Of a DNA stretch of 64,000 bases, positions 1-8,959 are shown one piece after another (position 1 is the stretch's first letter; each line of letters starts with the position of its first letter). This stretch comes from RBG-13-68-16 sp050018455. GTDB taxonomy: Bacteria > Acidobacteriota > Thermoanaerobaculia > Thermoanaerobaculales > Thermoanaerobaculaceae. Below the pieces are notes generated by a model. That model did no database searches. It saw only the letters and a program-made list of their open reading frames with translations, and had not been told where the DNA came from. The translations under genes and the position numbers were made by a program. The stretch lies in the NCBI GenBank assembly GCA_050018455.1, contig JBEKAA010000005.1, positions 1 through 64,000 of the forward strand. The letters are read 5' to 3'.

Positions 1-205
1 GTCAACTGTCTTCAGGGGGACTGTCGACTGTCAACTGGGCGGGTGGGTGGGCGGAGGCTGTCAACTGTCTTCAGGGGGACTGTCGACTGTCAACTGGGCG
101 GGTGGGTGGGCGGAGGCTGTCAACTGTCTTCAGGGGGACTGTCGACTGTCAACTGGGCGGGTGGGTGGGGGGAGCTGTCAACTGTGAACTGTCAACTATC
201 AACTT
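1..205. repeat. 59-bp tandem repeat, three copies, with heptamer units and G4 motifs
   Basis: Three near-identical 59-bp units start at 1, 60 and 119; a degenerate tail runs to about 205. Each unit contains GTCAACT/GTCGACT heptamers and the run GGGCGGGTGGGTGGG (37-51, 96-110, 155-169), a perfect (G3N1)3G3 quadruplex motif. The array lies just beyond the 3' end of the minus-strand TetR gene. The same heptamers occur at 35631-35862 and 49802-49970. Short open frames crossing the array are repeat translations and are not annotated. Confidence 0.9.
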
Positions 206-794
206 GGTCTGCGACAGGCCGCAGCTGGGCTGCGAACGCCTGGAAGCCCGGCTGCTGGACGGGGTCCCAGGTCTCACGAGCGAGGCGGCACCGGACGAAG
301 CCGCCGAGGAGCTGGCAGACCCAGAGGTGCGAGAGCTCGGCCGCCGGCACGTTGGTGCCTATCAGCTCTAGCCGCTGGAGTTCCCTGAAGTAGTCGCTCA
401 TGCGGCGGCCGTATTCGTGGAGGACCTCGCCGCCCGCGGTTTGGAGGGCCTCGTCCCGCCCTCCTGCGGCGGAGAGAAGGAGCTCGAGCAGCAGCCCATT
501 GTGGTTGACGAAGCGATGGAGGTGGCGCTCCAGTTGTGGGCGAACCGCCTGGCCGAACTGAACGGCCTCAGGCATCAGCTCGAGCAGCATCGTCGCAAAG
601 AGGCGCTCGCTCTGGTGACGGAGGGCAGCCGCGATGATCGCGGACTTGCCCGGGAAGTAGCGATACAGAGCCGCTTCGGTGAACTCGAGGCGGCGTGCAA
701 GGGCGGCAGTGGTCACGCCGGCGATCCCGTTGGCCTCCGCGAGCTCGATCGCCGTGGTGACGATGGCCTCCTCGCGCGCAGAGTGATCAGGCAT
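192..794 (-). CDS. TetR/AcrR-family transcriptional regulator
   Basis: A 200-residue one-domain repressor-type protein. The N-terminal helix-turn-helix lies at about residues 24-52, with the family signature EAALYRYFPGKS closing the recognition helix; this signature resembles the SlmA-like branch of TetR. The alpha-helical C-terminal half is the presumed ligand/dimerisation domain and gives no ligand clue. The ATG at 794 is preferred over the TTG at 830 because a good promoter lies between them and its predicted start point falls at about 795, which would make the message leaderless. The neighbouring gene on the same strand, a zinc-ribbon membrane protein ending at 904, may be in the same transcription unit or a target. 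The family call is secure; the target is unknown. Confidence 0.85.
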   Translation of the reverse strand: MPDHSAREEAIVTTAIELAEANGIAGVTTAALARRLEFTEAALYRYFPGKSAIIAAALRHQSERLFATMLLELMPEAVQFGQAVRPQLERHLHRFVNHNGLLLELLLSAAGGRDEALQTAGGEVLHEYGRRMSDYFRELQRLELIGTNVPAAELSHLWVCQLLGGFVRCRLARETWDPVQQPGFQAFAAQLRPVADQVDS

Positions 795-801
795 TACGAG
801 A

Positions 802-838
802 ACTATACGCTTTGGTGAATCAAATGACAATACGTCAA
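802..838 (-). promoter_or_regulatory. Promoter and possible autoregulatory operator of the TetR gene
   Basis: Reading the minus strand, TTGTCA (830-825), a 17-bp spacer and TATAGT (807-802) form a good sigma70-type promoter, with the ATG seven bases after the -10 box. The imperfect inverted repeat TGACAATACGTCA (826-838) overlaps the -35 box, the usual place for a TetR-type operator. Its role as operator is inferred. Confidence 0.5.
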
Positions 839-903
839 GATAACGTAACGATTATTGGGTAGAACCCAGCCGGCCGGGAGCCCGTAACCCTTTGAGTGCC
901 GCG

Positions 904-2871
904 TCATGTCTTTTGTCCTTCAAGACTTGCAAGTGCCGTGAGGCGCGCCCTACCGAAGAGCCCGTCCAGCGGTCCAAGGATCTCTTCGGGCAAGTTCAGG
1001 AAGACGAGCTCCGCGTCTCCTTCCAGTTCGCCGGACAGGAACCGCTCACGCACCCCCTTCACCTCCGCCCTGGCCAGGTCCCGCTGGGTGAAGGCGAGCG
1101 CCAGGTAGACGCGCGCGAACACCCTGGCTTCGGCGGCGCACAGTGTGACCTCGACCGTCCGCTCCGGGGGGTTGGCGGAGCCGAAGCGCTCGGGCCTCAG
1201 CTCCCGCGGCCATCCCTGTACCGCCGGCCACAGGCGCCGGTACAGCTGCACGCCCGCCTTGCTCACCCGAGTCCGGAAGGCGGGGACGAAAAAAGTCTGG
1301 GCAACCTGTGGACGGTCGCCGATCTGGTCGAATGTGCCGTCGATGCCGTCGGTGAGATGGGGGATGTCGGTGATGAGAGCCCCGGCCGCCGTACGAAGCC
1401 GGAGCGGGAAGCGCCAGAAGGGGACCTGGCGGTGTCCCGCCGTCGGCTCCTCGCGAAGGTAGGGAACGCTCGTCCACCGCGTCCCCCGAAGCTCGACCAG
1501 CCGGAAGCAGGAGCGGCAGAGGAACGCGACAGAGTCCGGGGCGAACGGCAAGTCGGCGCCGCAATCCGGGCACCGACTCGGCGCCAGTGCAGGCGCCTCG
1601 CCCCCTGGAGTCTCAGCCCGCGAGGTGGGGAGTTGCCGGGTCGGAACCTGTCCCTCGACCCGGGCGCTCCCGCCGTCCACCAGCATCGCAAGCTGGTCGC
1701 CGTCCAGCTCGACGACCGCCACGTGCCATGGGCGATAGACGAGAGCCACCAACTCGGGCACCAGCGTCGAGTGCATCGCGATCGGGGTGATCGTCATCTC
1801 GGTCGAGCGGTGCGAGAGCTGCTGGACCTTCCGATCGATCTCCTCGGGGCCGACTTCCGCGGCCAATGCCGGATATGCGGCCTCGGGCGCCCCGAGGAGC
1901 GGCCGCAACGCCTTCAGATACGAGAGCTTCCCCATCTCCGGCACGGGGAAGGCAGTCGCTGAAACCGATCCTTCGATCGTCGTGACCGCGAACTCCATCC
2001 GCTTGGCGCCGTCTCGATCGCGGCCGAACGCGGCTTGGTAAAGCGTTCCAAGACGATGCCAGTACGGGCTCAAGAATCGGCGCCAGGCCCGGACATGAAC
2101 CCTGGGAGCGATCCGGGCCGCCCACTCGTCCGCCGCCCTGCCGACCTCGGCTTCGATGGCCTCCGCCAGGGGCGATGGGCGCGTGGCGACGAGGCGCGGC
2201 AGCTCGCCCTCTTCGGCGGCAGGGGCGAACGGCGAGTCCCCGGTCAGGGGCCGCACCCTGGTGTCGTACAGCTCGAGGTAGCGGCGGTCGCGGAGGTGCC
2301 TGACAACCGACTGCGCGAGCAAGCCCTCGTTCGTGATGGCGTCAGGGATGACGACGGTGAGGGAGTCCGTTCTGCCGATGACGACGTGTTCGCTCGCACA
2401 GAAATCGCAGCGCGCCATGCGGTGGTAGACGGGCACGGCAAGCGCGGCGCCGCACGTCGGGCAGCGCAACTCGACCGCAAAGCCGGGGCCATCAGGGGAG
2501 CGGGGGTCGCGTTCGTCGGTTGAAGCGTCGCGTGGCGAAGGCGAGACAGCCGATCCCATCGTGGGGACGTCAGGCTTGAGCGTCTTCAAGCCGAGGCCCG
2601 CGCCCCACGTCGCACCAACAAGCCCGAACGCGACGAAGACCTGCGGGTCCCGAATGACGAAGATCCCTGCCCAGGCGACCACCCCGAGAACCCAGGCCAC
2701 GAGCTGCTCTGCAAACGGGCGCCGGCGCCAGCGCAGCAGGCCCGCCGGCCCCAGGAAACCGAATAGGCAATGCACGGCGAGCGGGGGTGCACCGGGCCGT
2801 CGCGACGCGAGCTGGCCGCCGGCGAACCACCACGCGGCCGGCACCAGCAAGGTTGCAAGCCAGGCCGTCAT
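904..2871 (-). CDS. Membrane protein with two zinc ribbons, function unknown
   Basis: A protein of 655 residues. The first ~100 residues hold three or four hydrophobic helices (starting MTAWLATLLVPAAWWFAGG). Two separate zinc-ribbon motifs follow: CPTCGA...CDFC about 40 residues after the helices, and CPDCGA...CRSC in the middle of the protein. The intervening soluble region is rich in Glu, Arg and Trp and I do not recognise it. An upstream in-frame start at 2997 exists, but the ATG at 2871 overlaps the stop codon of a 37-codon ORF (ATGA), which favours coupled translation from 2871. The architecture suggests a membrane-anchored protein with zinc-stabilised cytoplasmic modules; no enzyme motif was seen. 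Confidence 0.7.
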   Translation of the reverse strand: MTAWLATLLVPAAWWFAGGQLASRRPGAPPLAVHCLFGFLGPAGLLRWRRRPFAEQLVAWVLGVVAWAGIFVIRDPQVFVAFGLVGATWGAGLGLKTLKPDVPTMGSAVSPSPRDASTDERDPRSPDGPGFAVELRCPTCGAALAVPVYHRMARCDFCASEHVVIGRTDSLTVVIPDAITNEGLLAQSVVRHLRDRRYLELYDTRVRPLTGDSPFAPAAEEGELPRLVATRPSPLAEAIEAEVGRAADEWAARIAPRVHVRAWRRFLSPYWHRLGTLYQAAFGRDRDGAKRMEFAVTTIEGSVSATAFPVPEMGKLSYLKALRPLLGAPEAAYPALAAEVGPEEIDRKVQQLSHRSTEMTITPIAMHSTLVPELVALVYRPWHVAVVELDGDQLAMLVDGGSARVEGQVPTRQLPTSRAETPGGEAPALAPSRCPDCGADLPFAPDSVAFLCRSCFRLVELRGTRWTSVPYLREEPTAGHRQVPFWRFPLRLRTAAGALITDIPHLTDGIDGTFDQIGDRPQVAQTFFVPAFRTRVSKAGVQLYRRLWPAVQGWPRELRPERFGSANPPERTVEVTLCAAEARVFARVYLALAFTQRDLARAEVKGVRERFLSGELEGDAELVFLNLPEEILGPLDGLFGRARLTALASLEGQKT

Positions 2872-2981
2872 CGCGGCTCGAGCAGGCGGCCCAGGTCGTA
2901 CTCCTCGCCGCATGGAGCGGGACCGCGCTGTAAACGTGCGAGAAGGCCACGCCAGCGCTCGATCGCCTCCCGGTCGGCCAC
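2868..2981 (-). CDS. Possible 37-residue small protein upstream of the zinc-ribbon gene
   Basis: A GTG-started ORF that translates to a charged, helix-prone peptide beginning VADREAIERWRGLLARL and ending in GRLLEPR. Its TGA overlaps the ATG of the downstream membrane-protein gene as ATGA, the classic geometry of translational coupling. The GTG lies only 25 bp from the divergent priA start. No strong Shine-Dalgarno sequence is visible. It could be a real small gene or a leader peptide; it is not an obvious member of a known family. Confidence 0.45.
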   Translation of the reverse strand: MADREAIERWRGLLARLQRGPAPCGEEYDLGRLLEPR

Positions 2982-3005
2982 CGCCCGAGTGTATCATCGC
3001 GGTCG

Positions 3006-5429
3006 GTGTTCGCCCGGACAGCCCTGCCTACCGCGCTTCCAGAAGCCCTTTCGTACCGGATCCCGGAACACCTCGCCGACCTCGCGGTCCCGGGAGCGCG
3101 GGTAAAGGTGCGCCTCCGCGGCCAGAGCCGCGTAGGGGTTGTGGTGGAGGTTGTCGAGGACCCGGGTTGCCCGGAGGACCGGGTGCTGCCGATCGAGGAG
3201 GTGCTCGACCCCGAGCCGCTCCTCCCGCCGCACGTCCTGGAGATGATCCGCTTCGTCGCCGACTACTACGCGGCGCCGGTCGGCACCGTCGTCCGCACGG
3301 CGATCCCCGGCGCGCTGCTGCGCGTGCCGCCGCCGATCGTGCAAGCGGACGCTCGGGCGAGCGAGCTCCTTGGCGGAGCGGAGCCCGCCGCGCGCCGCCT
3401 GCTCGAACGGGTGCTGGAGGCGAGGCGGATCTCCGTTGCCCGTCTGCGGGCCGAGGGCTGGTCCAAACGGGAACTCGACGAGTTGCTCCCGGCTCTTGCC
3501 GAGAAGCACGCGCTCAGGGTCATCGAGCGCGGTGCGGCCGGGCCCGCCGGCTCGACGGTCTCAGCGCTCGTGCTGTGCGACACGGCACCCGAGGAGCGGG
3601 CGCGGCTCGTGGGAAGCGCGCCCGCACAGACTCGGGCCGTGGCGTGGCTCGTCGAGACCGACCGGCCGGTGCTGGAGGGCGAGCTCCTTGCGGCGTGTCG
3701 ATGCTCTTCGGGCGTTATCGATGCGCTTCTGCACAAGGGCGTTGTCCGGAGGTTTCAGCAGGCTCGGCATCGCAACGTGCGTCGCTGGGAACTCGCCCCT
3801 GGTCCGGTTCCGGAAACGTTGACGGTGCATCAGGAAAGGGCGGTCGAAGCTCTTTCCTCGGTTCTTGGGGGCGGCGAGTTCAAGGCGTTCCTGCTGCAGG
3901 GCGTGACCGGCTCCGGCAAGACCGAGGTGTACCTGCGCGTCGCGAGCGCTGCGGTCGAGCGGGGGCTGCAGGCGGTGATTCTCGTCCCCGAGATCGCCCT
4001 GACCCCTGCGCTCGCTGGGCAGCTCACCAGGAGCTTTGGCGGGCGGGTCGCCGTGCTGCATTCCTCGATGGCCGATGGCGAGCGGCTCGCCGCGTGGGAA
4101 CGGGCGAGGCGAGGTCAGGTGGACGTTGTCGCCGGGCCGCGGTCGGCTCTGTGGGCGCCTATGGCCCGTCTTGGCGTCGTGGTGGTGGACGAGGAACAGG
4201 ATACGTCGTACAAGCAGGAGGAGGAGCCGCGTTACCACGCGCGGGATCTGGCTCTCACAGTCGGCCAGCGCATGGGGATCCCGGTCGTCCTGGTGTCGGC
4301 CACTCCTTCGCTCGAGGTGCTCGCGTTGGCGGCGCAAGGCAGGGTGGCGGTGCTCGAACTGCCGGAGCGCGTCGCCGGCGGCAGTCTCCCCATCGTGGAG
4401 GTCGTGGACCTGAAGGACGAGCCGCCGGAGCCGGGAGAGCACGGTCAGCGATTCCTGTCCCGCCGTCTCCGCGAGGCTCTTGCGGAAGCGCTGGCGCGCG
4501 GCGAGCAAGCGATCCTGCTGGTGAACCGGCGCGGCTGGGCTCCTGTGCTGTTGTGCCGGGAGTGCGGGCACCAGGTCGCGTGCCGCGACTGCTCGATCCC
4601 TCTTACGGTGCATCGCCGCCGGGCGGCTCTGGTGTGCCACTACTGCGGCTTCCACCGTGACATCCCGCAGACGTGCCCGCGCTGTGGCGGCGACGTGCTC
4701 GACCATGTGGGCGCCGGGACCGAAAAGATCGCGTCGCTGGTGCGGCAGCTCCACCCCGGGGCGGTGGTGGACATCCTGGACCGGGACACGGCGCGCTCGC
4801 CGGCGCAGCTCCTCGCGACCCTTGAGCGTTTTGCGGCAGGGGAGAGCCGGGTTCTTGTGGGGACGCAGATGGTCTCGAAGGGGCACCACTTCCCGGCCGT
4901 CACGCTGACGGGCGTCGTCAACGCGGACAACCTCCTGGGGTTTCCTGATTTCCGCGGCGCCGAGCGGACGTTTCAGATGCTGACGCAGGTGGCGGGCCGC
5001 GCCGGCCGCGGCGAGCGGCCCGGTCTGGTCGTGATCCAGACCTACCACCCGGACCACCACGCGGTCCGTGCGGCACTCGCCCATGACCTCCGTGGATTCG
5101 CCGAGGAGGAGCTTCGCTTTCGAAGGGCTTTCCGCTATCCGCCCACGACCCGCCTGGTTCTCGTGCGCTACGAGGCGGCGAGCGAGAGCGCGGCCGTGGC
5201 GGCGGCGCAGGCGGCGGCGCGCTCGCTCGACCCCGCGCCGCCCGGCCTCCGGGTGATAGGGCCGGCTCCAGCGCCGCTCGAGCGCCTGCGAGGGCGGTGG
5301 CGCGTGCAGTTGCTCCTGATGGCGTCGACGAGGCCGCCGCTGAGGGCCGGAATTGCGGCGGTCGCCGCGCTCCCGCTGGCCCGCACCGTGCGCCGGATCA
5401 TCGACGTGGATCCGCAGAGCACGGTGTGA
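3006..5429 (+). CDS. priA: Primosomal protein N' (replication restart helicase PriA)
   Basis: An 807-residue PriA, the 3'-to-5' superfamily 2 helicase that reloads the replisome at stalled forks. The N-terminal DNA-binding region (about residues 5-105) is followed by a winged-helix-like segment, then Walker A GVTGSGKT (299-306), a DEEQD Walker B box in place of the more usual DEEH, and the zinc-binding insertion with four Cys pairs (CRECG, CRDC, CHYCG, CPRCGG). Helicase motifs VLVGTQMVSKGHHFP and QVAGRAGRG follow. The GTG at 3006 is the first usable start and the N-terminus aligns with the family. It is divergent from the zinc-ribbon gene, and the shared promoter region is under 30 bp. Confidence 0.95.
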   Translation: MFARTALPTALPEALSYRIPEHLADLAVPGARVKVRLRGQSRVGVVVEVVEDPGCPEDRVLPIEEVLDPEPLLPPHVLEMIRFVADYYAAPVGTVVRTAIPGALLRVPPPIVQADARASELLGGAEPAARRLLERVLEARRISVARLRAEGWSKRELDELLPALAEKHALRVIERGAAGPAGSTVSALVLCDTAPEERARLVGSAPAQTRAVAWLVETDRPVLEGELLAACRCSSGVIDALLHKGVVRRFQQARHRNVRRWELAPGPVPETLTVHQERAVEALSSVLGGGEFKAFLLQGVTGSGKTEVYLRVASAAVERGLQAVILVPEIALTPALAGQLTRSFGGRVAVLHSSMADGERLAAWERARRGQVDVVAGPRSALWAPMARLGVVVVDEEQDTSYKQEEEPRYHARDLALTVGQRMGIPVVLVSATPSLEVLALAAQGRVAVLELPERVAGGSLPIVEVVDLKDEPPEPGEHGQRFLSRRLREALAEALARGEQAILLVNRRGWAPVLLCRECGHQVACRDCSIPLTVHRRRAALVCHYCGFHRDIPQTCPRCGGDVLDHVGAGTEKIASLVRQLHPGAVVDILDRDTARSPAQLLATLERFAAGESRVLVGTQMVSKGHHFPAVTLTGVVNADNLLGFPDFRGAERTFQMLTQVAGRAGRGERPGLVVIQTYHPDHHAVRAALAHDLRGFAEEELRFRRAFRYPPTTRLVLVRYEAASESAAVAAAQAAARSLDPAPPGLRVIGPAPAPLERLRGRWRVQLLLMASTRPPLRAGIAAVAALPLARTVRRIIDVDPQSTV

Positions 5430-5460
5430 TACCAATTTGCCAACAGTCGTAGAGCAAAGG

Positions 5461-5556
5461 TGTCATCCCGAGCGCAGCGAGGGATCTGGGAGGGGGCTGG
5501 TAGATCCAGGCTTTCCCCCACCCAGATTCCTCGTCGCTCCGCTCCTCGGAATGACA
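5461..5556. repeat. GTCATnCCGAG palindromic repeat, copy A
   Basis: A 96-bp imperfect palindrome opening TGTCATCCCGAGCGCAGCGA and closing with the inverted GGAATGACA. It is a near-identical reverse-orientation copy of the core of the element at 24249-24410, with some homology extending leftward to about 5430. It lies in the convergent gap between priA and the aminotransferase. Confidence 0.85.
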
Positions 5557-5580
5557 TGTTCGGTCGGCCGGCTCTTGTCG

Positions 5581-5628
5581 TTCCTTTGACCTTTTCCCTT
5601 TTCCGTTTGACCCTCTTCCGTAACCTCT
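5581..5628. repeat. Pyrimidine-rich heptamer array (single arm)
   Basis: A degenerate 7-bp tandem array on the complement of the consensus GGTNAAA (CCTTTGACC, CCCTTTTCC, CGTTTGACC units). Only one orientation is evident here; other loci have two inverted arms. Confidence 0.7.
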
Positions 5629-5646
5629 AGGGCTTGGGCGAGGCTC

Positions 5647-6864
5647 TCAAGAACGGCTTAGGGCCCGGGCGAGGCGCTTGGTGCCTTCGACGATCTCGTT
5701 GGGCTGGGCGAAGGTGAAGCATAGGCGGGCGAACGGCCGTCCGTCGTGAGGCTCGCCGACGGTCTCGCCCGCTTCGGGGTAGCACGTCTCGCCGGGAAGG
5801 AACGCGACGCCTTCGTTCACGGCCCTGCGGAAGAGCTCCTGGCCGTCGCTGGCGAGCCGAACCCAGAAGAAGAATCCGCCTGTGGGTTCCGAGAAGCTGA
5901 CCTCGTCGCTCGGCAGATGCTCGCGCAGAGCGGCTCCCATTGCCGCGGCCTTGGCGGCGTAGTGGGTGCGGATCTTCGCGAGGTGACCGTCGAGGTGGCC
6001 GCGCCGGCAGTACTCCGCAACCAGTACCTGCGCGACCACGGATGTGCAGAGGTCCATCCCCTGCTTGGCGATGACCATCTTTCGGATGAGATCGGCATCT
6101 CCGACCGCCCACGCCACCCGAACACCCGGAGCCAGGACCTTGGAGAACGACGAGGCATAAAGCACGCCGCCCGAGGCCATCGAGAAGAGCGTCGGAATCC
6201 GCTCACCGCTGTAGCGCAACTCTCCGTACGGGTCGTCCTCCAGCACCGGGATGCCGAAGCGCGCCGCGATCTCGGCCATTTGCCGCCGCCTCGCCTCGGG
6301 CAGGCAAGCGCCAGACGGGTTCGAGAAGTTGATGATCGTGTAGATGAGCTTGGGCAGGCGGCCGATCGCGAGCCGGCAGCGCTCGATGACTTCCGCGAGC
6401 CGATCGGTCTGCATGCCGTCGCCGTCGCATGGAACGAGGGCGAAACGGGCGCCCGCCGCGCGAAAGGTGTGGAGCGCGCCTGGGTAGGTCGGCGCCTCAG
6501 CCACGATCACGTCGCCGGGGTCGATCAGAACACGCGAGAGCATGTCCATCACCTGCTGCGAGCCCGCCGAGATCACGATCTCCTCGGGTGTCACTTGGCG
6601 CCCGAGCAGAGGCTCCATTCGCCCGGCGATGTCCAGAACCAATGGCCGGTAGCCCTCAGTCGCGCCATACTGGAGCGCCTCTGGTCCTTTGCTGCGCAGG
6701 ACGTCACCACACGCCGCGAACTCGTCCACCGGGAAGATCGCGGGATCGGGGAGACCACCGGCGAACGAGATCATGCCGGGACGCTGGATGAGCTTGAACA
6801 GCTCGCGGATGGGGGAAGGTCGCATTCCCGCCGCCCGCTCCGAGTAGGTGTAGTCGAAAGCCAC
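5647..6864 (-). CDS. PLP-dependent aminotransferase, LysN/MocR-like class I
   Basis: A 405-residue fold-type I aminotransferase without a DNA-binding head. Visible marks are SFAGGLPDP near the N-terminus, the substrate/cofactor loop SAGSQQVMDML, NFSNPSGACLP, LEDDPYGELRY, and the Schiff-base lysine in SSFSKVLAPGVRVAW. The family includes 2-aminoadipate and aromatic/branched-chain transaminases, so the substrate cannot be fixed. The GTG at 6864 is chosen because GAGGTG sits five bases upstream; longer upstream frames run into a repeat array. Two relatives occur at 16228-17469 and 17521-19029. Confidence 0.88.
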   Translation of the reverse strand: MAFDYTYSERAAGMRPSPIRELFKLIQRPGMISFAGGLPDPAIFPVDEFAACGDVLRSKGPEALQYGATEGYRPLVLDIAGRMEPLLGRQVTPEEIVISAGSQQVMDMLSRVLIDPGDVIVAEAPTYPGALHTFRAAGARFALVPCDGDGMQTDRLAEVIERCRLAIGRLPKLIYTIINFSNPSGACLPEARRRQMAEIAARFGIPVLEDDPYGELRYSGERIPTLFSMASGGVLYASSFSKVLAPGVRVAWAVGDADLIRKMVIAKQGMDLCTSVVAQVLVAEYCRRGHLDGHLAKIRTHYAAKAAAMGAALREHLPSDEVSFSEPTGGFFFWVRLASDGQELFRRAVNEGVAFLPGETCYPEAGETVGEPHDGRPFARLCFTFAQPNEIVEGTKRLARALSRS

Positions 6865-6962
6865 GGGGCACCTCGAGCCGCGATCGCGGCTCCGCGATTG
6901 TAGGCCCCCGGCGGCCCCGGCGCACTCAGGCGTTGGACGGGAGCAGATGAAAGGTGCAGATG

Positions 6963-7104
6963 GGGTAAACGTCAAAGGGGAAAGGTCAAACGAAAGACAA
7001 GCTGCCGACGGACTGTACCAGCCGCCCGCCGAGCGGCCGGTATGCACTCGTCACTGCTTCCCGTCTTCCCTTTTTCCTTTTTCCTTTTCCCTTTCACGTC
7101 TTCC
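6963..7104. repeat. Inverted pair of GGTNAAA heptamer arrays
   Basis: The left arm (6963-6997) reads as 7-bp units GGGTAAA, CGTCAAA, GGGGAAA, GGTCAAA, CGAAAGA. The right arm (7060-7104) holds the same class of units in reverse complement (CTTCCCT, TTTTCC, TTTCACG). A ~60-bp GC-rich spacer separates them. The locus fills the divergent gap between the aminotransferase and the first VWFA gene. Confidence 0.85.
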
Positions 7105-7234
7105 CTCGTGGTGTCGTCTCGATTGGACGGGGCGTCCTCCCGTTTGGCACGGGCTGACCGGGGCCCGAGGTCGCGACTGCCGCAGAACCTGGCACGGCGC
7201 TTGCTATTCTATCCGTGACGGGGAGGGTGTCGTC

Positions 7235-8869
7235 ATGAACACCAGCGTTCGGATCGTGCTCGGCGTGGCTCTCGCGGCCACGAGTGTGCTGGCTCAAGAG
7301 AAGCCGGGCCCCCCCGCCTTTGTCAGCGAGGTCATGGTCAACAACGTAACCGTCGACGTCAAGGTGGTCGATGCTCAGGGCGTGCCGGTTTCGGGGTTGC
7401 GGAGCAAGGATTTTCGGATTCTGGAGGACGGCAAGGAGCAGGCCGTCACCAACTTCCTCGCGGTGAGCGGCGGCCAGGTGAGCGATTCGCCCGAGGCGAG
7501 CGTAATAGGACAGCCCATGCCTCGCCAGATCCTGCTCTTCTTCGACCTCTACGAGCTCGTCGAGCCTGACAAGAAGGCCGTGCTGCAATCGATCAAGAAT
7601 GAGATCGCGAGTGGGCTGCCGCTTGCCGAGACGATCGGAGTCGTGAGCTACGACGGCGCCCTCAGGGTCCACACGCCGCCGACCGTGAGCGTCGAGAAGC
7701 TCATGGCTGCGCTCAAGGACGTGGACCGTCTTCCCGCAACGGGGCTGCAGCGCCAGATCAAGCTCTCGACCTACCGGACCGACGACACGCGCTCGGGACG
7801 GAGCTATGCCGGCTACGAGTACCGCCACACCCAGAACGAGGAGTACTGGAACGAGATGCGGCGCGTCGTAGGCGCCGTCCAGGGGGCGTTCTCGGCGGCT
7901 CTCGATCGCTTCTCTGCGGCTCCGGGTTCGCGCAAGGTCGTCGTCCTGGTCTCGCCGGGCTTCCCGCGCGCGGAGAACGTCCCGATCTACCGGACGTACG
8001 ACTTCTTCCGTGACACGCCGCCTTCGGAGTATCGCAACGTGGGACTGCTCGAGCGGGCGGCCCAGCTCGCCGCCGAGCTCGAGTACACGCTCTTCGCCGT
8101 CGATCCCTCGGGTTTGTCGAACCTCGAAGTCGACGCGAGCCGTAGCCGGCCCATCGGGTTCACGGACGTGGCCAACGTGAGGTTCTGGCGCGAGGCGGAC
8201 CGGAAGGACAACCTCATCCAGGCAGCCCATCTGACGGGAGGGGAAGCGGTCTTCACCGCCGACGGCGGGGCAGCGCTCGCCGACGTCGAGAGGATCACGT
8301 CGGCCTTCTACTCGCTGGCTTTCCAGCCCGAGCACGCCGGCGACGGTAAGGAGCACAAGCTGGGCGTCGAAGTGATAGGTCACCCAGAGTACAAGTTGAC
8401 CCACCGGCAGAGCTACGTCGACCGCCCCGGGGAGCAACGGGAGGCCGAAAGGACCCGTGCCGCCCTGCTCACCGGGCAGACGGAGAACCCCCTAGGCGTG
8501 GAACTCGTGCTCGACAAGCCTTCGAGCAAGTTCCGGTTCGGCGCCCAGAAGATGAAGACCTGCAAGATCGGTGCGGAACTGCGCATCCCGTACGCCAATC
8601 TCACGATGCTGCCGCGAGGGCCGGTGGCGTGGGGGCAGGTCCAGGTCGTGATCGTGGTGACGGATGACAAGGGGAACCTGTCCGACCTCGCCCACCAGCG
8701 TGTTCCGATCGAGGTGCCCGCAGAGAAGCTCGAAGAAGCCAGGCGGCGCGGGTACTTCGCGTATCGCATGACGTTCGAGATGGAGGGCGGCAAGCAGTCG
8801 ATGCGGATCGGCGTGGACGACGTGCTCGCCCATACCACCTCCGCCGTCGTCGCCAACCTGGACCTTTGA
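7235..8869 (+). CDS. Secreted VWFA-related protein (Acidobacterial type)
   Basis: A 544-residue protein with an N-terminal signal peptide (MNTSVRIVLGVALAATSVLAQ). An immunoglobulin-like segment (VDVKVVDAQGVPVSGLRSKDF) precedes a von Willebrand A-like domain (ILLFFDLYE...VVVLVSPGFP). This matches the VWFA-related family expanded in Acidobacteriota. The C-terminal ~150 residues form a second beta-rich region. The ATG at 7235 has GGGAGGG upstream; an earlier in-frame ATG at 6947 lies in the repeat array and is rejected. An extended -10 box TGCTATTCT (7202-7210) lies 24 bp upstream. Its partner at 8960 has the same architecture, so the two probably act together at the cell envelope. The role is unknown. 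Confidence 0.88.
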   Translation: MNTSVRIVLGVALAATSVLAQEKPGPPAFVSEVMVNNVTVDVKVVDAQGVPVSGLRSKDFRILEDGKEQAVTNFLAVSGGQVSDSPEASVIGQPMPRQILLFFDLYELVEPDKKAVLQSIKNEIASGLPLAETIGVVSYDGALRVHTPPTVSVEKLMAALKDVDRLPATGLQRQIKLSTYRTDDTRSGRSYAGYEYRHTQNEEYWNEMRRVVGAVQGAFSAALDRFSAAPGSRKVVVLVSPGFPRAENVPIYRTYDFFRDTPPSEYRNVGLLERAAQLAAELEYTLFAVDPSGLSNLEVDASRSRPIGFTDVANVRFWREADRKDNLIQAAHLTGGEAVFTADGGAALADVERITSAFYSLAFQPEHAGDGKEHKLGVEVIGHPEYKLTHRQSYVDRPGEQREAERTRAALLTGQTENPLGVELVLDKPSSKFRFGAQKMKTCKIGAELRIPYANLTMLPRGPVAWGQVQVVIVVTDDKGNLSDLAHQRVPIEVPAEKLEEARRRGYFAYRMTFEMEGGKQSMRIGVDDVLAHTTSAVVANLDL

Positions 8870-8959
8870 ACCTCGCACTCCGAAGGCTCCGGGCCGGCGT
8901 GATCTCTTGGGCGCAGTCGCCGCGCCCAATTTGCTAGACTCCGGCCGGAGGGTGACGGC

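Noticed and set aside
1..205. Possible CRISPR array at the window start
   Set aside because: The 59-bp units are contiguous and nearly identical throughout; there are no unique spacers, no palindromic 24-37-bp repeats separated by spacers, and no cas genes nearby.
43..393. Open frames rich in Gly/Trp/Ser across the 59-bp tandem repeat
   Set aside because: They are translations of repeat DNA overlapping the TetR gene antisense, without RBS or homology.
2561..4660. Long Arg/Gly-rich open frame overlapping the zinc-ribbon gene and priA
   Set aside because: A shadow frame typical of high-GC DNA; it crosses two recognised genes and has no domain.
6947..7234. N-terminal extension of the first VWFA protein
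   Set aside because: It is encoded by the heptamer repeat locus and precedes a proper RBS, ATG and signal peptide at 7235.
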